Assembly (NCBI RefSeq): GCF_030646015.1
Contig: NZ_JAUSLT010000085.1
Location: 1-41,136 of the forward strand
Origin: Bradyrhizobium sp.
Lineage (GTDB): Bacteria; Pseudomonadota; Alphaproteobacteria; Rhizobiales; Xanthobacteraceae
DNA: 41,136 bases
Direction of reading: 5' to 3'
Shown here: piece after piece, positions 1 through 7,376 of the stretch
How positions within the stretch are numbered: the stretch's first letter is position 1
How the letters are laid out: each line of letters opens with the position of its first letter
Program-made: the position numbers and the translations under genes
Notes under the pieces: model-generated
Told to the model about the DNA's origin: nothing
Databases searched by the model: none
What the model saw: only the letters and a program-made list of their open reading frames with translations

Positions 1-120
1 CCGTTCGTCCGCGCGCCGGAAAATCGCTCACGGAGATCAATCCGCCCTGCGGTCCCTTGCGCGCCCGACGCTGTCGCGTCCATCGCATCCCACCGCGCGT
101 TCGTGACGTGCGCAACGCCC

Positions 121-240
121 CTTGTCGGGTGAGACGGGCGAATCACTAAAGGTGATTTGCCCGACGTGTTAAGCGAAATATTTTTGCTTTGAGGGCTTGA
201 CACGACTTCTGAAAATCAGAAGTGATTTGCCCGTCGGGTA
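121..240. repeat. Cluster of stem-loops downstream of the comM remnant
   Basis: Three inverted repeats lie within 120 bases just past the comM stop codon. GGGCGAATCAC (136-146) pairs with GTGATTTGCCC (152-162) with one mismatch. A near-palindrome runs from about 171 to 189. ACTTCTG (205-211) pairs with CAGAAGT (217-223). The 12-mer GTGATTTGCCCG occurs twice in direct orientation (152 and 222). This looks like the mosaic palindromic intergenic DNA common in Bradyrhizobium; it may also end comM transcription, but no clean T-run follows. I see no gene in bases 1-270. Confidence 0.5.
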
Positions 241-270
241 GATCGGGGCGGCCGAATTGCCTTCCCGATG

Positions 271-1177
271 TCACGCCGCGCTGCGCAGATCCTCCGCCAG
301 CGCCCGGTACGACAGCGCTTCGGCCAGATGCAGCCGGCCGATCTTGTCTGACCCGTCGAGATCGGCCAGCGTGCGCGCGACGCGCAGCACGCGGTGATAG
401 CCGCGCGCCGACAGCCGCATGGTTTCGGACGCATCGCGCAGCAGCTTTGTGCCTTGCGCGTCCGGCTGCGCGATTTGCTCCAGCACCGAGGCCGGGGCTT
501 CGGCATTGGTGCGGACGTTCGGCAGGCCGGCGGCGGCATAGCGCGCCAGCTGAATGTCGCGCGCGGCGGCGACGCGTGCCGCCACTTCCGCCGAGCCTTC
601 CGCCGGCGGCGGCAGGATCAAATCGGCGGCGGTCACCTGGGGCACCTCGATGCGCAGGTCGATGCGGTCCATCAGCGGGCCGGAGATGCGTGCCTGGTAG
701 TCGGACGTGCAGCGGTCGACGCGTCCGCGCTTGCAGGCGTAACCGGGTTCATAGGCGTGGCCGCAGCGGCACGGGTTCATCGCGGCGATCAGCATGAAGC
801 GCGCGGGGTAAGTGACGCGGTGATTGGCGCGCGACACCGCGACCTCGCCGTTCTCCAGGGGTTGGCGCAGCGAATCCAGCACGCGGGCGTCGAACTCCGG
901 CAACTCGTCGAGGAACAGCACGCCCTGATGCGCCAGCGAGATCTCGCCGGGTTTTGCGCGGATGCCGCCGCCGGTCAGCGCCGCCATGCTAGCGGAATGA
1001 TGCGGAGATCGAAACGGCCGTCGCGCGGTCAGCGCACCGTCGCGGATTTCGCCGGCCACCGAGGCGATCATGGATACTTCCAACAGCTCGGACGGCGACA
1101 GCGGCGGCAGGATCGAGGGCAGCCGCGCCGCCAGCATTGACTTGCCGGCGCCGGGCGAGCCGATCATCAGGATAGTA
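271..1177 (-). pseudogene. comM: ComM/YifB Mg-chelatase-like AAA+ ATPase, 5' end missing
   Basis: ComM is a hexameric AAA+ helicase that drives branch migration during natural transformation. The remaining ~300 residues begin at the Walker A motif (IGSPGAGKS). They continue through the Walker B region (VLFLDELPEF), the cysteine-bearing stretch near AAMNPCRCGH, and the complete C-terminal Mg-chelatase domain ending in LAEDLRSAA. Family members are about 500 residues, so the N-terminal ~210 residues are absent. Homology appears to run back to about base 1177 (H-T-I-L-M-I-G) and then stops where a repeated TGTACAATTAACC sequence starts. No 5' half is found elsewhere in the window, so the gene is very probably inactive. 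In relatives comM lies close to gshB, which here begins about 3.6 kb away. Frame and codon use inside the fragment are intact, which suggests a fairly recent disruption. Confidence 0.85.
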
Positions 1178-1243
1178 TGTACAATTAACCCAATGCATTG
1201 TGGTTAATTGTCTACAATACCAAAATGATATGTACAATTAACC
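1178..1243. mobile_element. Probable transposon end inserted in comM
   Basis: The sequence that interrupts comM starts with TGT and holds three copies of one motif: TGTACAATTAACC at 1178-1190, its inverse GGTTAATTGT at 1202-1211 (followed by CTACA), and TGTACAATTAACC again at 1231-1243. Between the first two lies the palindrome CAATGCATTG. A terminus opening with TGT and carrying several copies of one binding-site-sized repeat is how Tn7-type transposon ends are built. comM is the known target of the Tn6019/Tn6022 (AbaR-type) Tn7-like islands of Acinetobacter. No transposase gene or opposite end was found. The assignment is inference; a tyrosine-recombinase attachment site is the main alternative. 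Bases 1244-1411 hold nothing else I can recognise. Confidence 0.45.
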
Positions 1244-1411
1244 TCCGCAAGGGTATGGGTTTCCTGTGAAGCCTACACGCCTGAACCCGCTGGACCATGT
1301 CTCATCCTCTGGCAACGCAGGGTAGCGGAAAGGTAGAGACTCATCAAGAACATTAAGGGAACACGAGCGGTGGCTCGTCGGGAAGCCAGTGGGATGGCTT
1401 TGCTGGACCAC

Positions 1412-1924
1412 TCAGGCGGCGGCAACCCCACCCTCGGCGGCGGGGTCCTTGGCAATGGTCGCATCGCGCTGGCGTGCTTCGAATCCGTAGCAGGCCAGCG
1501 CGACAACACGCGGTATCGGGCCGACCGACACATAATTCGCGATCTGTCTGCGGCTCCTGCCAAGAACGGCCGCCGCAGCTTCCTGCGTCAGCCTGTTTTT
1601 CGCCAGGAATAGGGAAAAGTCTTTCGGCGTCATGGCCTGTTCGGCCAGCGATTGAATCATGTCCGCCGACATTTCAAGGTCCTCGCCATCCCAGGCCACG
1701 GCATCGCCGTCATCCGCCAGACGTCCGGTGGCGAACAGGGCTTCGTCTCTCAGCGGCTTATAGATTTTGTAGCTGTAGATGACCGACCGAAGGTCGACCA
1801 AATCCTCCCGGCCCGCGCGACGACCTTCGGCCCACTCGACCCGAAGCGTGAACGGGGGAAGAGGCTCGACGGCTGCCATCCGGGGCAACTCGATGCCGCT
1901 ATCAATGATCTCATTCTCGCTCAT
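1412..1924 (-). CDS. DUF2442 protein with C-terminal helix-turn-helix
   Basis: This 170-residue protein has two parts. Residues ~15-85 form a DUF2442 domain, with the typical run PPFTLRVEWAEGRR followed by VDLRSVI. Residues ~105-160 form an XRE-like helix-turn-helix (LTQEAAAAVLGRSRRQIANY, then IPRVVALA). The ATG at 1924 was chosen because the frame upstream of it reads like non-coding DNA and the ATG lies 14 bases inside the end of the DUF4160 gene, a normal overlap for translationally coupled genes. DUF4160 followed by DUF2442 is a recurrent bacterial pair with toxin-antitoxin-like organisation. By that analogy this would be the DNA-binding, autoregulating partner. Its biochemical role is not established. 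It lies next to the broken comM and is probably cargo of the same insertion. Confidence 0.8.
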   Translation of the reverse strand: MSENEIIDSGIELPRMAAVEPLPPFTLRVEWAEGRRAGREDLVDLRSVIYSYKIYKPLRDEALFATGRLADDGDAVAWDGEDLEMSADMIQSLAEQAMTPKDFSLFLAKNRLTQEAAAAVLGRSRRQIANYVSVGPIPRVVALACYGFEARQRDATIAKDPAAEGGVAAA

Positions 1925-2153
1925 TGAGCCTTCTCCACTCTGATACCAGCAACGCCAGATTTTCTTCTTTACGGGCCCATTCCCGGGCTTCCTCCAGATC
2001 CTTCTTCGATGCCTTTCCGGCAATAACCTCCAGCGTGACGATCGCCACCAGCGCCCTTGAATCGGGGCCCCTGAGATGAAAGTGCGGAGGGTTGTGATCT
2101 CCCGGATAGATGTAAATTTTACAGTTGCTTAGCGAGGCCTTCAGACTTGCCAT
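1911..2153 (-). CDS. DUF4160 small protein, possible toxin partner
   Basis: This 80-residue protein carries the DUF4160 signature IYIYPGDHNPPHFHLRG, with the conserved D-H-N-P-P-H-F-H cluster at residues ~19-26. A helical segment follows (KKDLEEAREWARKEENLALL) and then the usual W-x-x-L end. The ATG at 2153 is preceded by GAGGG at a good distance. A longer in-frame stretch upstream is not protein-like. It is the first gene of a two-gene operon with the DUF2442-HTH gene, which it overlaps by 14 bases, and it is expressed from a well-formed promoter at 2170-2198. The histidine/aspartate cluster could bind metal or be catalytic, but the family has no proven activity that I can cite. The toxin role is inferred from gene size, pairing and the operator layout. 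Confidence 0.8.
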   Translation of the reverse strand: MASLKASLSNCKIYIYPGDHNPPHFHLRGPDSRALVAIVTLEVIAGKASKKDLEEAREWARKEENLALLVSEWRRLNERE

Positions 2154-2169
2154 GCAGCCCTCGACAACA

Positions 2170-2222
2170 AATTTAGTGCAATGGTTGCACAATTTCAATA
2201 AGGCAATGTGAAGCCATTGCAC
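2170..2222 (-). promoter_or_regulatory. Promoter with embedded palindromic operator for DUF4160-DUF2442
   Basis: Read on the minus strand, TTGAAA (2198-2193) and TAAATT (2175-2170) are separated by exactly 17 bases. The spacer contains the perfect dyad GTGCAA-TGG-TTGCAC (2176-2190). A further half-site, CCATTGCAC (2214-2222), forms a 9-bp inverted match with GTGCAATGG (2176-2184). A repressor bound here would block RNA polymerase directly. The HTH domain of the second gene in the operon is the obvious candidate. Bases 2223-2332 hold no recognised feature. Confidence 0.65.
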
Positions 2223-2332
2223 AAATCCATGGACTCCGAATGCGGTACGAGGGTAACGGAACCCGGAGACAAGATCGCGAACATCCCGGGAACATTGGTG
2301 GGGCGCTGTGTCGTGTGCAACCCGGCTCCACC

Positions 2333-2671
2333 TTATTTGTTCGGCGCTGGCCCGAACCGGCAGCCATAGCGGCTGTCCGCACCGCCCGCAAAATTCCGCT
2401 TGAAAAACTGTCCCATCGACGGCGCGGCCATCAGGCCCGCGAACGTCGCCGGCGGCAGATCGCAATACTGGAAGTAGGCGCCCTTGACGCTGACGATCAT
2501 GCTGGCCTGCGCGGGATCGTAACAGGCGCGCTGGATCAGCGTGCTGCGCGGCGTGTCCCGGCATTCGTAGCTCGTGAGATCGACGGAGCCGCGATCCCTG
2601 ACCTCGACCGTCTCGGAACCGAATTCGGCCGTCAGCAGCAGTGCGATGACGGTGGTGGCTGCTCCGATCAT
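2333..2671 (-). CDS. Exported KTSC-domain protein
   Basis: This 112-residue protein begins with a hydrophobic, signal-peptide-like stretch (MIGAATTVIALLLTAEF). It then shows a KTSC domain at residues ~42-95: S-T-L-I-Q-R-A-C-Y-D-P near the start, AYFQYCDLPPATFAGLMAAP in the middle and SMGQFFKRNF at the end. The family was named after its link to a lysyl-tRNA synthetase C-terminus and is usually cytoplasmic or phage-borne; its function is unclear. Cysteines at 37, 50, 70 and 104 could form disulfides after export. The ATG at 2671 was preferred to the earlier in-frame start at 2734 because it places the hydrophobic segment at the N-terminus, and the earlier stretch overlaps a terminator-like hairpin. 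It lies between the accessory DUF pair and a metallo-hydrolase on the same strand. Confidence 0.7.
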   Translation of the reverse strand: MIGAATTVIALLLTAEFGSETVEVRDRGSVDLTSYECRDTPRSTLIQRACYDPAQASMIVSVKGAYFQYCDLPPATFAGLMAAPSMGQFFKRNFAGGADSRYGCRFGPAPNK

Positions 2672-2703
2672 GTCGCGCGCCTGGTCTTCGTTGGTTGCGC
2701 CAC

Positions 2704-2732
2704 GCGGGGGTCGGCCATTGGCCCACCCCCGC
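2704..2732. terminator. Strong hairpin after the metallo-hydrolase gene
   Basis: GCGGGGGTCGGCC pairs with GGCCCACCCCCGC around a 3-base loop, with one mismatch in 13. It lies 17 bases past the stop of the upstream metallo-beta-lactamase-fold gene (minus strand). There is no long T-run, so termination strength is uncertain. Confidence 0.5.
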
Positions 2733-2748
2733 ACGCACTGCGCATGGT

Positions 2749-3720
2749 TCAGAGCTGCATGTTCATCGCTTCGGGGTAGTAATGAAATCCCTCTGCGGTC
2801 TTGGCGATGTGGCCGAAGCCGGGCCAGGCGAAGTGATAGGACATCACGGGGATCTTGTTGGTGGCGATCATGTCCAGCAACTTCACCCGCGTTTCCGCGG
2901 CCTGTTTCGGGTCGGTGTCGTAGGAGAATTGCATCCGCGGCTTCTCCAAGAGCAGGATCGGATGGTGGGTGAGGTCGCCGAGGAAACAGAAGGATTTGCC
3001 GTTCGAGGTCACCATGAAGATGGTATGGCCGACGGTATGTCCCGGCGCCGCGATCGCCTGCACACCGGGCAGGAATTCCTGGCCGTCCTTGAAGAACACC
3101 AGCCGGTCCTTGACCGGCAACAGGTTCTTGCGGGCGTGGATCACGAAGTCCTTCAGCGGGCCTCCGAGCTTGCCTTCATCGGTCCAGAAATCGAAATCGC
3201 TCTGGGCGATGTAGACCTGCGCATTGGGGAACAGCGGCTTGCCGTCTTCACCGACGATGCCGCCGATATGATCGATATGGGCGTGCGAGCAGACCACCGC
3301 GTCGATGTCGCCGGGCTTGATGCCGGCCTCCGCCATGCTCTTCTGCTGCCGGCCGGTGGTCGGGCCGAACGCCTTCGAGGTGCCCATGCCGGTGTCGAAC
3401 AGCACGAGCTTGTCGCCCATGTTGACGATCGGCGAGTTCTGTTCGAGCACGACATTGTCCGGCGAGAGGAAATTGTCGCTCAGCATCTTCTTCACTTCTT
3501 CATCAGGCACGCCGATGAAGGTGCCCTTGGGAGGGCCGAGCGGCAGCGGGCCGTCGGACACCACGCTGACTTCGGCGTTGCCTAAATTGAAGCGGTAGAA
3601 ATATTGCGACTGGGTGCCGAGCTTCGGCGCTTTTGCGAGCGCGCTGCCGCCGAGCATGGCCGATGCGCCCAAGCCGGCGCCGAGTGCGAGCAGGGAGCGT
3701 CGCGAAACATCCTGTGTCAT
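2749..3720 (-). CDS. Tat-exported metallo-beta-lactamase-fold hydrolase
   Basis: This 323-residue protein has a twin-arginine leader (SRRSLLALGAGLGASAML, residues 6-23, then ALAKA). The mature part is a metallo-beta-lactamase fold. The metal motif is S-H-A-H-I-D-H (H146, H148, D150, H151), with further ligands H228 in APGHTVGH, D249 in FLGDLTHH, and H296 in MSYHFAWPG. That set is typical of the broad MBL-fold group containing lactonases, alkylsulfatase-like and glyoxalase-II-like enzymes; the substrate cannot be told from sequence. The ATG at 3720 is supported by GGAGG eight bases upstream. A longer upstream frame would bury the Tat signal. A hairpin follows the stop. It acts in the periplasm, presumably as a folded metal-loaded enzyme, which fits use of the Tat route. 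Confidence 0.85.
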   Translation of the reverse strand: MTQDVSRRSLLALGAGLGASAMLGGSALAKAPKLGTQSQYFYRFNLGNAEVSVVSDGPLPLGPPKGTFIGVPDEEVKKMLSDNFLSPDNVVLEQNSPIVNMGDKLVLFDTGMGTSKAFGPTTGRQQKSMAEAGIKPGDIDAVVCSHAHIDHIGGIVGEDGKPLFPNAQVYIAQSDFDFWTDEGKLGGPLKDFVIHARKNLLPVKDRLVFFKDGQEFLPGVQAIAAPGHTVGHTIFMVTSNGKSFCFLGDLTHHPILLLEKPRMQFSYDTDPKQAAETRVKLLDMIATNKIPVMSYHFAWPGFGHIAKTAEGFHYYPEAMNMQL

Positions 3721-3948
3721 GCGTTGTCCTCCGTTTGTTTTTATGGAAATTGTGCGTTGCAGCCCCGGACTGACCTGTCCGCTTGATGGAGCGGGCATCT
3801 GCTTAAGTTGCACCCGCTGTCAAAGGCTGGCAAGGGGGCTGGTCTTTTGTAAGGCGAGCTGTCGGCGGGTGACGAAGCGAGAATCATTGTGCAAAGCCCG
3901 CATGACAAACCAGCCTGGCGACGCCTTTGCCGGACATCAGGAGTTGGC

Positions 3949-4356
3949 TTGATATCGTTCCTGAAGCGATGGACCAGAGCCAACCTCTCCGTTCGCGCAG
4001 ACGACAGCGCCGTCGGCCAGGAGATCATTGCCGAGATACAGGTCCTGTATCGAGCGGCGATCGACGAGGAGGCCGCGCTTGCGTTGGCTCACCAATCGGA
4101 TCCGTATTACACTTCCTGGCGCGGCCACAATGTCGGCCAGGATGAAATGGTCGCGGCGACCTACGCGGAGCGAGTCATCCTGGCGCCGAGCGTGGCCGAA
4201 CGCGGGGATCCCGCCGCCTATGTCCGTCGCCTGCTCGACAATCTTGAATCCATCAAGGCGGATTATCGGATATCCGAGGACGATCCGGACGGCTACGGCA
4301 TCGGATCGTTGCACAGTATTTCGAGGAAGCTGGAATCGTTCACGCGGCGGCTTTAG
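3949..4356 (+). CDS. Hypothetical protein, 135 residues
   Basis: I do not recognise this protein. The proposed TTG start at 3949 follows CAGGAG by six bases and gives ISFLKRWTRANLSV as the N-terminus. A GTG at 3889 would add 20 arginine-rich, non-protein-like residues and has no clear ribosome-binding site. The product is mixed alpha-helical and acidic in the middle (AAIDEEAALALAHQ), with no signal peptide beyond a short hydrophobic N-terminal patch and no cysteines. Codon use fits its neighbours. It stands alone between two minus-strand genes, and the 3721-3948 gap upstream must hold its promoter, which I could not pinpoint. Confidence 0.55.
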   Translation: MISFLKRWTRANLSVRADDSAVGQEIIAEIQVLYRAAIDEEAALALAHQSDPYYTSWRGHNVGQDEMVAATYAERVILAPSVAERGDPAAYVRRLLDNLESIKADYRISEDDPDGYGIGSLHSISRKLESFTRRL

Positions 4357-4400
4357 GGCTCTCGGACCAGAAGCGAGCAACGCGCCGACCGGCGTTGCGC

Positions 4401-4715
4401 TCAATTCATCCTGGAGGCCGCCACCGGATCGGGTTGCGGCTGCGGCGCTTCCAGCATTTTCAGCGCGGCATCGATCGCGTTGCGCAGATTGGCGGCGGCG
4501 GTCGGACTGCAGCGCAACCGCCCCGACGACAGGAATTTGACGTCGGTGAGGCCGTTGGCCGTGGGAACGAGAATGCGGGTCGCGAGCTCGATCTCGACCG
4601 TGCCGTTCATGATGCCATAGGCGCCGACGATATCGAAATAGACCAGCGCGGCCGCAGCGCCGGTGTCCTCGTAAGCGAGAGCGGCGGGCGGTTGCGGATT
4701 GTCCTGGTCAGCCAT
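4401..4715 (-). CDS. Hypothetical protein, 104 residues
   Basis: A small acidic protein of unknown function with no signal peptide or transmembrane segment. It opens with a proline-rich tip (MADQDNPQPPAALAYEDTG). A likely beta-rich core follows (AALVYFDIVGAYGIMNGTVEIEL, split here only for description), then a helix (AAANLRNAIDAALKML) and a second proline-rich tail. The start is supported by GGAGAGG just upstream of the ATG. The composition resembles small conserved Bradyrhizobiaceae hypotheticals, but I cannot name a family. It lies downstream of gshB on the same strand, 68 bases beyond the gshB stop, with a short hairpin (4755-4772) between them. Confidence 0.6.
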   Translation of the reverse strand: MADQDNPQPPAALAYEDTGAAAALVYFDIVGAYGIMNGTVEIELATRILVPTANGLTDVKFLSSGRLRCSPTAAANLRNAIDAALKMLEAPQPQPDPVAASRMN

Positions 4716-4754
4716 GCGGCCTCTCCTCGCGTGATTCGATCGCCCGCAAGGTAG

Positions 4755-4772
4755 GCTGATCGGCGTATCAGC
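4755..4772. terminator. Short hairpin downstream of gshB
   Basis: GCTGAT and ATCAGC form a 6-bp stem around CGGCGT, 11 bases beyond the gshB stop codon. There is no T-run. It may be a weak terminator or an RNA-stabilising end. Confidence 0.3.
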
Positions 4773-4783
4773 AACAGCGCTGA

Positions 4784-5725
4784 TTACCCGCGCTTCTTCT
4801 CGATCACGTCCCAGATCTTCGCCGCCACATCCGGCCCGCCCAGCCGCGCGATGGCGCGGATGCCGGTGGGCGAGGTGACGTTGATCTCGGTCAGAAAGCC
4901 GTCGATGACGTCGATGCCGACGAACAGCAGGCCGCGCTCGCGCAGTTTGGGGCCGAGCGTCGCGCAGATTTCGCGCTCGCGCGGGGTGAGGTCGGTGGCC
5001 TTTGCGGCGCCGCCGCGCACCATGTTGGAGCGCAGATCGTCGGCCGCCGGCACGCGGTTGACGGCGCCGGCGAATTCGCCGTCGACCAGGATGATGCGCT
5101 TGTCGCCGTGCTCGACCTCGGGCAGGAAGCGCTGGATCACCCAGGGCTCCCGGAACGTCACCGAAAACATGTCGAACAGCGAGCCGAAATTCATGTCCTG
5201 CGGCATGACGCGAAACACCGCGGCGCCGCCATGGCCGTGCAGCGGCTTCATCACCACGGCGCCGTGCTCGGCGCGGAAGGCGTTGATCTCGTCGAGGTTG
5301 CGCGAGATCAGCGTCGGCGGCATCAACTGCGGAAAATCCATCACGAAGACTTTTTCCGGCGCGTTGCGCACGCTGGCGGGATCGTTCACCACCAGCGTCC
5401 TGGGATGGATCCGCTCCAGCAAATGCGTCGAGGTGATGTAGGCGAGGTCGAACGGCGGGTCCTGGCGCAGCAGCACGACGTCGAAGCCCGCCAGCGGCTG
5501 TCGCTTCGGCTCGCCGAGGGTGCAGTGATCGCCGACCTCGTCGCGCACGGTGAGCGCTTGCACCGGGGCTATCACCTCCTCGCCGCGCAGCGAGATCTTG
5601 TCGGGCGTGTAATAGGACAGCGCATGGCCGCGCTTCTGCGCCTCCAGCAGCAGCGCAAAGGTCGAATCGCCACGGATGTTGATGCGCTCGATGGGGTCCA
5701 TCTGGACGGCGACGTTCAATTTCAT
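4784..5725 (-). CDS. gshB: Glutathione synthetase
   Basis: GshB joins gamma-glutamylcysteine and glycine with ATP to give glutathione in the cytoplasm. The 313 residues match the family length. The N-terminus [20 protein letters not shown] is characteristic. The ATP-grasp part includes [14 protein letters not shown] (ATP-binding loop region) and the C-terminal magnesium-binding stretch [16 protein letters not shown]. The ATG at 5725 was chosen over an in-frame TTG five codons upstream because MKLNVAVQ is the family start. It is the last gene of a minus-strand run rsmI-yraN-gshB, 47 bases after yraN, an order common in Rhizobiales. The comM remnant lies further downstream on the same strand. 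Confidence 0.95.
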   Translation of the reverse strand: MKLNVAVQMDPIERINIRGDSTFALLLEAQKRGHALSYYTPDKISLRGEEVIAPVQALTVRDEVGDHCTLGEPKRQPLAGFDVVLLRQDPPFDLAYITSTHLLERIHPRTLVVNDPASVRNAPEKVFVMDFPQLMPPTLISRNLDEINAFRAEHGAVVMKPLHGHGGAAVFRVMPQDMNFGSLFDMFSVTFREPWVIQRFLPEVEHGDKRIILVDGEFAGAVNRVPAADDLRSNMVRGGAAKATDLTPREREICATLGPKLRERGLLFVGIDVIDGFLTEINVTSPTGIRAIARLGGPDVAAKIWDVIEKKRG

Positions 5726-5772
5726 GTAAGGGGTCCGCAAGTTGGTGGGGTGTCGGTGACGGGTCGGAAGGA

Positions 5773-6186
5773 TCAGGTACTGGCGTCGAACGCCGCTAAC
5801 AGATGGCGCGGCAGGCGCCTCGGCGCAATCAGCACGGCGTCGAAACGCAGCTCGAATTCCGCATGCTCGGGATGCGCCATCAGCCAGGCTTCGGCTGCGG
5901 CGATGATGCGCGCCTGCTGCCGCGGCGTCACCGCATAGGCGGCCTCATCCAGGCTGGCGCGTGCCTTGACCTCGACGAACGCCACCAGATTGCGCTTGCG
6001 CGCCACCAGGTCGATCTCGCCATGCGGCGTGCGAAACCGTTTTGCCAGGATGCGATAGCCCTTCGCCATCAGATAAGCACCGGCGCGGGCTTCCGCCGAC
6101 AGCCCGGTGCGAAACGCCGCGACCCGTTCGGGCGAGGCGATCTTTGCCGTTCTGTCGGGCGGCGCTGCGCCGTCAGTCTTCGCCAT
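5773..6186 (-). CDS. YraN family (UPF0102) nuclease-like protein
   Basis: This 137-residue protein has the UPF0102 core: a [20 protein letters not shown] helix, then the restriction-endonuclease-like motif [22 protein letters not shown] (E-x-D plus E-V-K, the PD-(D/E)XK metal site). The exact function of the family is unproven; it is predicted to cut or bind nucleic acid. The ATG at 6186 starts 14 bases inside the 3' end of rsmI, showing translational coupling. The same two genes lie together (yraL-yraN) in E. coli, with the lipoprotein gene yraM/lpoA next door, as here. A longer in-frame extension upstream reads as arginine-rich shadow of rsmI and was rejected. Confidence 0.85.
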   Translation of the reverse strand: MAKTDGAAPPDRTAKIASPERVAAFRTGLSAEARAGAYLMAKGYRILAKRFRTPHGEIDLVARKRNLVAFVEVKARASLDEAAYAVTPRQQARIIAAAEAWLMAHPEHAEFELRFDAVLIAPRRLPRHLLAAFDAST

Positions 6187-7138
6187 CGCCGTCCGTTGCT
6201 TGCTGGTGCGTCTCTTTGGCGAGTTTGAGCGCGCGGGCATAGATCTCGCGGCGCGGCCGGCCTGATAGTTCGACCGCATGCGCCACCGCATCCTTGACGC
6301 TGTCGCGCTGCAGCGAGCTGCGCAACAGATCATCCAGCGCCTGCTCGGTCATCGCCAAAGCGCGGGCCGCCGGCGGGCCGATCACCAGCACGAATTCGCC
6401 GCGGGTCTCCAGCGTGTCGGCTTTGGCGGCGAGTTCGGCGACCGGCCCGCGCAAAATCTCTTCATGCAGCTTGGTCATTTCGCGACAGATCGCGGCATCG
6501 CGCGTGCCCATGATGCCGGCGAGATCGGCCAGCGTGTCCTGCACGCGGTTGCCGGAGTCGAACATGACCAGCGTGGCGTCGATCCGCGACAGCTCGGTCA
6601 GCCGCGCGCGGCGCGCGGTGCCGCGCGACGGCAAAAAACCTTCGAAGAAAAACCGGTCGGTCGGGAGTGCCGCCACGCACAGCGCGGCCAGCACCGAGGA
6701 GGGGCCCGGCAGCGCGATCACGGCATGGCCGGCGGCGCAGACCTCGCGCACCAGCTTGAAGCCGGGATCGGAAATCAAGGGGGTGCCGGCATCCGAGACC
6801 AGCGCGATCGAGGCGCCCTGCGCCAGCTTTTGCAGGATGACGGGGCGGGCCTGCGCGGCGTTGTGCTCGTGGTAGGGTTTCAGCAGCGCCGAAATCCCGT
6901 AGCGCTCGGTCAGCCGGCGGGTCATGCGGGTGTCTTCGCAGGCGATGATGTCGACGCCGGCCAGGGTTTCCAGCGCGCGGATCGTAATGTCGCCGAGATT
7001 GCCGATCGGGGTGGCCACCAGATGCAGGCCCGGAACCGCCTTCGGCGCGGTCAGGACGTGGCCGCCCAACGAAAATGTGCGGCTGGCGGGATCCGCGGGG
7101 CCATCAGATGTATTTATGGAAGCTGCTTTTGGGCGCAT
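6173..7138 (-). CDS. rsmI: 16S rRNA (cytidine1402-2'-O)-methyltransferase
   Basis: RsmI uses S-adenosylmethionine to methylate the ribose of C1402 in the decoding centre of 16S rRNA. The 321-residue product shows the tetrapyrrole-methylase fold: [20 protein letters not shown] near residue 40, the [10 protein letters not shown] stretch, [16 protein letters not shown], and the [17 protein letters not shown] loop followed by [11 protein letters not shown]. All are standard for RsmI. The first ~30 residues are a variable N-terminal extension; an internal start is possible but no better ATG is seen. It is the first gene of the rsmI-yraN-gshB run and is divergent from the LpoA-like lipoprotein gene, with both promoters somewhere in 7139-7376. 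Confidence 0.95.
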   Translation of the reverse strand: MRPKAASINTSDGPADPASRTFSLGGHVLTAPKAVPGLHLVATPIGNLGDITIRALETLAGVDIIACEDTRMTRRLTERYGISALLKPYHEHNAAQARPVILQKLAQGASIALVSDAGTPLISDPGFKLVREVCAAGHAVIALPGPSSVLAALCVAALPTDRFFFEGFLPSRGTARRARLTELSRIDATLVMFDSGNRVQDTLADLAGIMGTRDAAICREMTKLHEEILRGPVAELAAKADTLETRGEFVLVIGPPAARALAMTEQALDDLLRSSLQRDSVKDAVAHAVELSGRPRREIYARALKLAKETHQQATDGDGED

Positions 7139-7341
7139 AATGCCAATCTAGAGGGGACGGGGCGCGGACGCCACAAGGCTGGCGCAAGGCGGCTGCCGGA
7201 GGGTATGTCGCGGCGCGCGGGAAGGAAGCAGGGGCCTGCAACCGGCGGCCGGGCGGCGCCGCCACAATCCTTTTGATTTGGTTAACTATTCGTCGACAAT
7301 ATGCCTGAATCCACCCCCCTGATCACTGGGAGGTCGAAGTG

Positions 7342-7359
7342 CCGGCCGCAACAGGCCGG
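7342..7359. other. Stem-loop in the leader of the LpoA-like gene
   Basis: CCGGCC and GGCCGG form a perfect 6-bp GC stem around GCAACA, ending 17 bases before the ATG of the LpoA-like gene. It may modulate access to the ribosome-binding site (AGAGAAGAG) that follows. No regulator is implied by the sequence. Confidence 0.3.
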
Positions 7360-7376
7360 TCAAGAGAAGAGATGCG

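Noticed and set aside
2223..2332. Possible small RNA or tRNA-like fragment before the DUF4160 promoter
   Set aside because: No cloverleaf, anticodon arm or strong terminator could be drawn.
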